Positions 57,264 through 64,000 of a DNA stretch of 64,000 nucleotides are shown one piece after another; positions within the stretch are counted from its first letter, which is position 1, and every line of letters begins with the position of its first letter. The stretch spans positions 1,798,001-1,862,000 of the forward strand of contig JAPNXP010000017.1 in NCBI GenBank assembly GCA_028753945.1, given 5' to 3'. Source of the DNA: Hexactinellida sp. DTS-2022. Its lineage: Eukaryota; Porifera; Hexactinellida. A model generated the notes under the pieces. The model saw only the letters and a program-made list of their open reading frames with translations, was not told the origin of the DNA and made no database searches. Both the position numbers and the translations under genes were made by a program.

Positions 57264-57516
57264 GTATTACAGGTCTGGAAGCAACTCAGCAAGCGTAGCG
57301 CGCTAGTATAATAAAATATTATAGCTAAAATTACTTAGTAGTATGGGATGCCGTATCCCCTATTATTATAATGATTGCATGACTAGTACCAGCAAGAACA
57401 ATAATGCTTTGGTAGTTAACATAAACTCTGTTAATTTTTTTACCGGGGTTATACCCGCAGGCCCCCATTCGATCGCTCGCTGGATTTACCTTAGACCCCC
57501 CTAGATTTTATTCTGG

Positions 57517-58146
57517 CAGGGACGGATTAGGGTTGTTCGGGGCCCGCGGCATATTTTCATCGCGGGGCCCCTTGATCGTATTGCAAACGAATAATATTGC
57601 CGATTTTTGCTCACGGAATGCTGAGTTTTGGTGGGATGGTTCATGGAGTGCAAGGGAAAATTTCCCTTACTCAGAAAATATTTAAGATTAAACGCAGTTC
57701 CTTTTGTCCCCTACTCCATTAACATTTCACCTGTATCTTTACTTGTAAGGAAATATACATCAGAGTTTAGTCTGATATTCAATGTTCTTGTCTAGTGCAT
57801 GACACATGCCTAATAATATCGAATATAAAAATTAAAAAAAATTACTGTTTTCTAGTTAATCTACATACATAGATATACTTTTAGGTAAAATCTGGCTGAT
57901 TGTGAAAATAATAATAAACCTTATCGTGGGTCTTCTAAAAGTTATGTTTACGGGATTTCACAGGAGCAAAAAACGCGGGACAAAGAGACTACGTAGTAGT
58001 ATAATCAACTGTGACAAATAAAGTTAGTCCATCGATTACGAACATTTTTTCAAAAATGAAAACTACCCACCGCGCGGGGCCCAAAAATACAAAAGCGCGG
58101 GGGCCCCGGCATATGCCGCATCTGCCGTATGGTAAATCCGGGCCTG
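57517..58146. mobile_element. hAT-type element nested in a hAT element
   Basis: Ends CAGGGACGGATT and AATCCGGGCCTG, with inner GGGGCCC-rich arms. The flanks TATTCTGG (57509-57516) and TATTTTGG (58147-58154) are an 8-bp duplication with one mismatch. Confidence 0.75.
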
Positions 58147-58320
58147 TATTTTGGCCACGCCGTGGGTGAGTGCCACAAGTGTGCCCAGGTTGGCCTCAAG
58201 GTCTGGCTACGCCACTACCCTAATATAATAATCACAAGTATAATATTTACTACTTATGAATTGCGTTCCAATTTGATACACACTTATAGCAACACTTATA
58301 AAAATAATACACGTCGTAAT

Positions 58321-58461
58321 CAAGGGCGTAGCCAGGCCAAAATCTAGGGAGGGGCAAATGTACAACCAGCGAGCGTAGCGTGCGACTTAAAGGGGGTCTG
58401 GGAGTGAAAATGGCTGAGCTAGGGGGGGGGGGGCAACTGACCCCCCCTCCCTACGCCCATG
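58321..58461. mobile_element. hAT-type MITE, 141 bp, with perfect 8-bp duplication
   Basis: Ends CAAGGGCGTAG and CTACGCCCATG, flanked by GTCGTAAT at 58313-58320 and 58462-58469. The interior includes GAGGGGC and a long G run. Confidence 0.88.
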
Positions 58462-58552
58462 GTCGTAATAATTGTAGCATTATTTTAGAACATCTATATT
58501 AGATCTTATTAAGAATTGAATATATTTCCAAATTCGCATTTATTTGTATGCT

Positions 58553-58672
58553 TTTATACGAGCATGCTCTATGTACTTTTACGAGCATGCTCTATGTATA
58601 CTTTTACGAGCATGCTCTATGTACTTTTATACGAGCATGCTCTATGTACCTTATGAGCATGCTCTGTGTACT
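58553..58672. repeat. Right GCATGC tandem array (inverted)
   Basis: Five GAGCATGCTC cores in inverted order relative to 54880-55115, ending in ACTTTTTGTTA. It lies only about 130 bp upstream of the TATA box of the leishmanolysin gene. Confidence 0.85.
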
Positions 58673-58802
58673 TTTTGTTATATGACTAAAAGCCCAGGCT
58701 TACTTTCTAAAGGTCAATTTCAATCTCTGGAAAAAAACTGACCTTTCTCAGTGATGAACATGAATACATAGTGAAAAACTGAACTCTACTAGAGCTGAGC
58801 TC

Positions 58803-58810
58803 TATATAAG
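58803..58810 (+). promoter_or_regulatory. TATA box of the leishmanolysin gene (37 nt before ATG)
   Basis: TATATAAG begins exactly 37 nt upstream of the ATG at 58840, predicting a leader of about 7 nt. An acceptor-like TTAG also occurs 6 nt before the ATG. Confidence 0.55.
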
Positions 58811-58839
58811 TAATTTCTATTAGAATATACTTAGAGAAT

Positions 58840-61742
58840 ATGAATTCGCTGCAATGTCTGCTTGTGATCCTATCACTCGCTATTGCACAAACCTCTACAG
58901 TGGGGACCGGAGAGGCCGCCACGCTTCTCACACAGCCGGTATTCCTGGAGCACGGACCCGAAATCAGGAGGAGGGATGCAGGTCAGCAGATCAGGATAAC
59001 TCCCTTCTACAACCATGAGCCCAATAGCTTCGCGACAGCCGAACAACGGGAGTTCCTGCAGAACATAATCATGACTAACGTGACAGGATACTTCTCGCAG
59101 CTCCTCTCAGTAAAGCCGCTCGGACGGGAGGTGCCTATTCGCGTAGCGAGGGCATGCAACGGACCAGCAGCAACAGTCAAATTGGACTCGGGAACGTTTG
59201 CACCGTGAGTTTAATTAATTATAGATAAGTTAGAGTATGTACTACATGTCCAGTGTATATAGTATGTTCAGATTGTACATCGGTTTGTACAAGTGGGACA
59301 TTTGGATTTGGTAAATGTATTAACCGATTTTAAATTGAGAAATTTCTCTAAGGACAAATGGTAACATTTGAGAGCACTAAACTGCAAATTGCGACATTTG
59401 CTATGCAAAAATGCAACTAGTATTTGCAGAAATATTAGCTAATTATTTTATGCAACTTGAATAATTTATTATATAAATTCTAGTGGTTGCTTTGGAACCT
59501 GCGCGGCAACAACAACATGTGACTCGGCTGTAGTTCCAGAGGAACATCTGTTCAGATGTGTGGAGTGTGATTCTAACACACAGCGATGCGACTACGCTGA
59601 AAACTCCGTGGAAGGGACTGGAGTACTAAACTCGGACTACGTTCTCTACGTGACAGCTGTCAACACAGCTGACTGCTCTAACGTTTACGCTTACGCCAGT
59701 GCATGCACCCTGGAGTACGGACTCAACAGACCCGTCGCGGGACACGTTAACTTCTGTCCTATAGCTTTCGAGGGAGTAACAGAGGAGTTTCTCACAACAG
59801 TAGTGAGACACGAGATGATACATGCACTGGGATTCATGTGAGTGTATATTGCAGTGTAGAAGCAAGAAGGTGGTACTTGCAGAAAATTCAGGAAAAAAAT
59901 TCATGATTTTTCACGTTTTTCATAAGTTTTCATGATTTTGAATGGAGATCACATAGCTGTTGACTGACCTATGGGCTCGTCAATTATAGATTAGGAACCA
60001 GCATTAATTAATTAATTAATTAATCAATAAGTTATCTCTTTACAATACATAGTTCGACCCTGTATCCGTACTACCATGATGACGCGGGCAACCCCCGGAC
60101 CCCGCGATTGGACCAGTACGGAACAGTGCCGACTACCGCAGCTGGAGTTGGCATCCCGAGCATCACAACCGTGAGAAGTGTTAGCTACGCGTGGGAGACT
60201 GCTAACGGGGTTATACAGAAAGAAGTGAAGCTAATCGTTACGCCTCGCGTGGTTATGGAAGCGAGAAACCACTTCGGATGCGCGGACTTACAGGGAGCAG
60301 AGCTGGAGGGAGAAGGGCCAGTCATTTCTATTGATAGCCACTGGGACCTGAGAGTATTCGGAAATGAGGTAAGATGCCGTTCAAACGTTACGTACGCTTC
60401 CAAGGGTGATTAACAATGTGTGACAAACCATCATTTTCTTTTACAACATATAGTCAACTCTTGATATAACAAAGTTCTTGGGACCTGTAAATTCCTTCGT
60501 TATAAGCGGATAATTACTGCATTTAGTGCTCTGGGGAAAATCTCCATTTTGTTATTGCGGGAGTTCACTGTAGTCTAAAAAGCGTGACATATGATAGGGA
60601 TGGAGGTGTACAATTTCGGTAATTTGCGTTACATAACGTTTTACGGCCCCTATTTATGGTTAGCTAATGACACCAGTCATTACGTCGAGCGACCAGCCTC
60701 TGTCAAGAATAACACTAGCACTTTTGGAAGACACAGGATGGTACAAAGTTAACTATGAAATGGCGGAAGATTTTCTCGGCAATAATCTAGGTTGCGACTT
60801 TACTGATAAAAGTTGTCTGGGATATTACAATGCAGACAGTGTGAAGGAAGAAAATTTGTTCTGTTTCGAGGAGAATGAGCAGGGTGAGTGGTCTGTTGTA
60901 TTCTTGTTAGAAATACAATACAATAACAATAAGATTAAATGTGTTCGCATAGGTTGCTCTCCTACAAGGAATAGCATTGGTACCTGTCGGATTCTTAACA
61001 ACCAGAATGAACTAAGTCCCGAATTCCAATATTTCGATGATCCAAAGAAAAGTGGTCCGTACTTATTTGCCGAATACTGTCCTTTCTATGGGCCTTCCCA
61101 CGATTGTACCGACACAAACCAACAGTCCCTTTCTCCCTTATTCACACAGGGACCCAATTCAAGGTATGATAATTGTGTTATGTATTCTATGTTAGTATAC
61201 TAATGTACTTAGTACAGTAAGAACACGGTTAATACGAATTTGTTGTTAATACGAACAATACATATTTCAGTCCCCTTTTAAATCCTTTCTAATACAAATG
61301 ATATTGGTTAATACGAATAGCGGATAAGGCGAAGACATTTCACGGTCCCCTGGTGTTCGTACTAACTAGGTTCTACTGTGTATATGCTATTAGGTGCTTT
61401 AACCATATGGGAGACCTGAACATATCAAATGGCTCTGCAAGCCTTACACAGCCGCTAACAGCTGGCTGCTACCAGTACAGCTGTGACGACACTGGGGTGC
61501 ATGTCTCGATAGGAGATTCGGTGTATAACTGCACTGAGAGAGGACAGGTGCTGAGTGTGCAGGAACAAGTGGGGGTTACAACATACAGCCTATCTCTGAT
61601 TTGCCCCCCTTGCGAGACGATTTGCTGGGACAGAATAGAGCTCTGTGGAGGCGACACTGGCAACACTGGGAATACAGGGACTGCTGTAGGAACCAGTGTG
61701 GTACTAACTTTATTAGCATTCCTAACAGCTGTACTGATATAG
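58840..61742 (+). CDS. Leishmanolysin-like zinc metallopeptidase, probably GPI-anchored (5 exons)
   Basis: Exons 58840-59204, 59484-59837, 60053-60368, 60664-61163 and 61394-61742 join in frame to 627 aa. A signal peptide (MNSLQCLLVILSLAIAQ) starts the protein. The M8 family catalytic site is RHEMIHALGF with the third zinc ligand in SHWDLRVFGNE and the Met-turn LMTP directly after. Many paired Cys are conserved as in leishmanolysins. The C-terminus has a Gly/Asn/Thr-rich linker and a 20-residue hydrophobic end, the pattern of a GPI signal, although a C-terminal membrane anchor is possible. In animals the family (invadolysin/LMLN) acts in cell migration and secretion; here it would be an extracellular surface protease. 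Introns 3 and 4 each carry a MITE. It begins 160 bp after the transposon nest. Confidence 0.92.
60452..60570. mobile_element. MITE family C copy in leishmanolysin intron 3
   Basis: AGTCAACTCTTGATATAAC to GCGGGAGTTCACTG with the family's inner GGGACCTGTAAATTCCTTCG. Confidence 0.65.
61214..61378. mobile_element. MITE family A copy in leishmanolysin intron 4
   Basis: Left end partly deleted (CAGTAAGAACACGGTTAATA), right end CTAACTAGGTTCTACTG; 165 of the 230 bp of the intron 61164-61393. Confidence 0.7.
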
Positions 61743-61829
61743 TTTGTATAGTCCTTTGTAAGGAAAATAATTTGTATAGTATTTTGTATTAGGAAAATAA
61801 TTTGTAGAGTCTTTTGTATTAGGAAAATA

Positions 61830-62022
61830 CAGTCAGGTCTGCTTATTATGAACAAGATTTCAACTGCTTAATATGAAGATTTTTATTATGAACAAATCCT
61901 ACGGTCCCAATTTAACAACTTACATAGGATTTGTATTAAGTTGAGTTCGCTTATTATGAAGTCTCTCTATTATGAACACAATTTTTGGTCCCTTGTATGT
62001 TCATAATAAAAGAACCTGACTG
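61830..62022. mobile_element. MITE family E, best-preserved copy
   Basis: CAGTCAGGTCTGCTTATTAT to TAATAAAAGAACCTGACTG with flanking TA. It makes up much of the 485-bp convergent spacer between the leishmanolysin stop codon and the GRXCR-like stop codon, which is otherwise AT-rich and empty. Confidence 0.75.
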
Positions 62023-62227
62023 TAGTTTGTATAGTCTTTTTTTAAGGAAAATATCTTCCTAGTTTTGTATTAAAATATAAACAAAAAAATAAAAAGTGTG
62101 TGCATTAATTAACTCACATCTTACATCTATACAAATATAATTACAAATCACCAAGTAGTAAATAATCACAAACATTGTATTGTAAAAAGCAAATATTTAC
62201 AGCATGTTTTATAAAATAATTAAATAC

Positions 62228-62893
62228 CTAACTCGCTGCATTGCAGTCAGTGCAAGGTTGCAGTCCGTTTACATTACAAACTGTACACTTTAAAAAACCG
62301 AAATTATGTTTTAATCCCTTCTTACTGCCTTGACACCAGTTGCATAGTATAAACTTACGATCGCCACAAGTTATACACACCTTAACTTCTCTTTGTTGGA
62401 ATTCTTTTAACATTGTCAAGAGATCTCCATCGTCGTTCAAAAACTCTATTTTATCGCTATCCCCAACCAGCATGCCTTTGCAGAACACATAGGGCACCAC
62501 TGTTTGCGTGCAATTCAAGCGTTCTTTGAGCTCATCTCCGAAAGCTGGATGTAGGAATATGTCTCGCTCATCAAAGTTGATTCTGTGTGTAGTGAGTATT
62601 TGTTTGACGCGAGTGCAGTTTGAAGATATATCTCGTATCGAGGTCAGGGAGGTTGTGTACATCACAACTTTACCCGGATACTGAGTCTCTTTATTCGGCG
62701 TTTCGTCGAGAATAAGTTTCATCATCAGTTCGGATAAACTACTGTCATGTCCGTATGCGTTAAATAACGACAGTCTCTGCTGCACCCCCCTATGTATCCC
62801 CCTAACAGTTCCACTCCGGCTCATGATAACAGATTCTGCGCTGCTGGAATCATCAGTTAAGCTCTCTCTCTCGATGGAATCTGAAGAGGCCAT
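62228..62893 (-). CDS. Glutaredoxin-domain cysteine-rich protein, GRXCR-like
   Basis: Intronless, 221 aa. Residues about 75-160 form a glutaredoxin-like domain (VMYTTSLTSIRDISSNCTRV, then TVVPYVFCKGMLVGDSDKI with a cis-Pro loop), but the usual CPYC centre is missing, with only one Cys at NCTRV. A Cys-rich zinc-binding tail follows with four CxxC knuckles (CITC, CNWC, CTVC, CTDC). This order is typical of GRXCR1/GRXCR2, which in vertebrates act at actin-rich stereocilia. The protein is a plausible invertebrate GRXCR; the N-terminal 70 residues are Ser-rich and not conserved. A TATA element lies 38 nt before the ATG, and an acceptor-like TTAG 8 nt before it. Confidence 0.88.
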   Translation of the reverse strand: MASSDSIERESLTDDSSSAESVIMSRSGTVRGIHRGVQQRLSLFNAYGHDSSLSELMMKLILDETPNKETQYPGKVVMYTTSLTSIRDISSNCTRVKQILTTHRINFDERDIFLHPAFGDELKERLNCTQTVVPYVFCKGMLVGDSDKIEFLNDDGDLLTMLKEFQQREVKVCITCGDRKFILCNWCQGSKKGLKHNFGFLKCTVCNVNGLQPCTDCNAAS

Positions 62894-62925
62894 TTGAAAG
62901 CTAACCTAACTTTGAGTATACATAG

Positions 62926-62931
62926 TATATA
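62926..62931 (-). promoter_or_regulatory. TATA box of the GRXCR-like gene (38 nt before ATG)
   Basis: On the minus strand TATATA begins at 62931, 38 nt upstream of the ATG at 62893. Confidence 0.45.
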
Positions 62932-62977
62932 AATATAAACAGAGGAATAGCAAATAATGAAAATTTAGAAACTATAT

Positions 62978-63002
62978 TATAACGCTCTACCAATTGAGCA
63001 CC
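62978..63002 (-). other. tRNA D-arm-like fragment
   Basis: On the minus strand GTGCTCAATTGGTAGAGCG resembles box A and the D-arm of a tRNA. No box B or acceptor stem accompanies it, so it is at most a tRNA-derived remnant. It lies 25 bp beyond the adenosine kinase stop codon. Confidence 0.3.
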
Positions 63003-63025
63003 TATTCGATTCGATTCGATTATCA

Positions 63026-63918
63026 CTAGAAGTTGGGTTTCCCTGGAAAGGTACACCCGGAGGCCTGCAGTATGGTCTGTGCGGCGTAGCAGCCACAGCT
63101 CACACACCTTTCCAACTCGCGGCCTTGCATCAGCTGGAAGAGAAACCCGCCCACGAATGAGTCTCCCGCTGAATTGGAGTCCACAATAAGGGACTGTTCT
63201 AGCGGAGGGACGGCGTACTCCGTTGTACTCCCCTTGTAGGCTATTATGACGGGGTCACTGCTCTGTGTCAGCACCACACAACGCGCTCTCTCGCCGACTT
63301 TGGGAAGAGACGCGATTTTCAATCCAATCTCTCTCAAGCTAATCTCTGTTCCCCAGCCACTGGACTCTACAGTGCAATATACAGTAGAACCTCGTTAGTA
63401 CGGACATAAGGGGACAGCCAAAATGTGTTCGCCTTATCCGGAATTCGTATTAATCAATATCATTTGTATTGAAAAGGCTTTGAAGGGGACTGAAATAATG
63501 TTCGTATTAAAATGAATTTGGTATTAACCGTGTTCTACCGTAGGAATCGTATTCAATAAGTTATTAATTGTTGGGTAAATTTATTAACCTGCAAATGTTT
63601 TGTACTCGGAATCGTTCCCGAATACAAAGTCTGCGTAGTTTATGGTTTCGGAGAGCGGCTTTAGGAATGCCTGGCAGAGGAAGCAAGCGGACAGATTAAT
63701 ACAGAACACTTTATTATTCTCAGCTGCGTGCTTGGCCACAGTGAGAATAGACTCGTGACTGACTGTATGGAAGAACCCGGCTATATAGAAGTGCGATGCC
63801 GCCTGCACTAGTGCCCAGTTCTCAGGCTGCAGGAGATGCTCAATGGAGTAGGTGTTGGCAGCGGCAATGCTGGCCACTAACGATCTGTTCTTTCCATTCA
63901 CGAGAACAGCGCATGTGC
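63026..63918 (-). CDS. ADK: Adenosine kinase, C-terminal two exons (gene continues past the window)
   Basis: Exons 63918-63589 and 63366-63026 join in frame (phase 1); the acceptor TATAG before 63918 shows further exons beyond 64000. The PfkB-family fold is clear: YIAGFFHTVSHESI, NLSACFLCQAFLKPL, FGNDSEYKTFA, and the C-terminal catalytic motif followed by GCTFPGKPNF, the adenosine-kinase ending. It phosphorylates adenosine to AMP in purine salvage. The active-site segment reads DSNSAGDSFVGGF where the family has DTNGAGDAFVGGF. The catalytic Asp and the AGD core remain, but the first Gly of the anion hole is Ser. It is probably active; kinetics may differ. Confidence 0.9.
63382..63540. mobile_element. 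MITE family A copy in adenosine kinase intron
   Basis: CAGTAGAACCTCGTTAGTAC with a decayed right arm ending ACCGTGTTCTACCG; 159 of the 222 bp of intron 63367-63588. Confidence 0.72.
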
Positions 63919-64000
63919 CTATTTATAGATTCACAAGCATGTTACACTAATCGGAAATTAATTATTCACATATATCCAGTAGAAGTTGTATAGCAATTAT

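Larger units (their letters stand above)
55139..58217. mobile_element. hAT-type non-autonomous element, 3.1 kb
   Basis: Ends CAGTGGCGTGGCCAG and CTGGCTACGCCACTA, a common hAT-type terminus. The flanks CTCTAGTA and CCCTAATA match at six of eight positions, consistent with an aged 8-bp duplication. It is nested in the 54870-58680 element and itself contains the hairpin at 56195-56347 and another hAT at 57517-58146. The ORF at 55488-55877 shows no known domain. Confidence 0.6.
54870..58680. mobile_element. 3.8-kb non-autonomous transposon with GCATGC tandem arrays as terminal inverted repeats
   Basis: Both ends read TAACAAAAAGTACACAGAGC inward and continue as arrays of AGAGCATGCTC units: about 8-9 units at 54880-55115 and about 5 units, inverted, at 58553-58672. 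The order of spacers after each AGAGCATGCTC (CATAAGGT, GTATAAAA, GTAAAAGTATA, GTAAAAG) is the same at both ends, so they form true inverted repeats. The interior holds at least three other elements. A TA duplication is possible. No transposase gene is visible. Confidence 0.75.

Noticed and set aside
57300..57306. Helitron 3' end
   Set aside because: The hairpin is too far from CTAG, and no matching 5' end or coding region for a Rep/helicase protein is seen; kept only as a weak observation.
62978..63002. tRNA gene
   Set aside because: Only a D-arm/box A-like stretch is present; no anticodon stem, box B or acceptor stem can be paired around it.

Overview
The window is nuclear DNA of an invertebrate animal. 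Coding regions are split by GT-AG introns, the genes are animal families (axonemal dynein, BIRC6, katanin, RBM41, HBS1, GRXCR-like, SLC18B1-like), and non-coding DNA is AT-rich and full of short inverted-repeat transposons. Basal introns are very small (about 50-60 bp). Many genes are nested in introns, and several start codons have a splice-acceptor-like AG just upstream. A ctenophore or another lineage with compact introns and possible spliced-leader trans-splicing would fit, but the sequence alone does not fix the taxon.

Layout. 17-7954 (+): the last two exons of a BIRC6/BRUCE-type giant E2/E3 enzyme. 8748-10391 (+): an intronless RING-H2 protein with a long disordered region. 13084-14266: two divergently transcribed thioredoxins. 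16653-50202 (-): a complete 32-exon axonemal dynein heavy chain of the DNAH3 type (about 4061 aa). Its introns house an SLC18B1-like transporter (24055-25398, +), an HBS1-type ribosome-rescue GTPase (31458-35302, +), a Cdc42-like GTPase (39333-39932, -), an atypical Rho GTPase (40668-41378, +) and a 3.6-kb integrase-type DNA transposon (41736-45335). A small coiled-coil gene (33256-33612, -) lies inside an HBS1 intron, so it is a gene within a gene within a gene. Upstream of the dynein and on the same strand are RBM41 (50461-51507) and katanin p60 (51721-54016), tightly packed.

54262-58680 is a nest of non-autonomous DNA transposons, including a 63-bp-arm perfect hairpin and terminal arrays of a GCATGC-containing repeat. 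Then follow a GPI-type leishmanolysin metallopeptidase (58840-61742, +), a GRXCR-like glutaredoxin protein (62228-62893, -) and the 3' part of adenosine kinase (from 63918 down to 63026, -).

Four patterns cut across the genes. (1) Several families of TA-flanked MITEs with CAG/CTG ends fill introns; subtracting the MITE leaves the basal 45-75 bp intron. (2) Five genes have a TATA element starting 37-38 nt upstream of the ATG, predicting 5' leaders of only about ten nt, whereas others lack this and have an acceptor-like AG at the ATG. (3) Tandem repeats duplicate real splice sites of the dynein gene. (4) Two dynein introns need GC donors to keep the reading frame.
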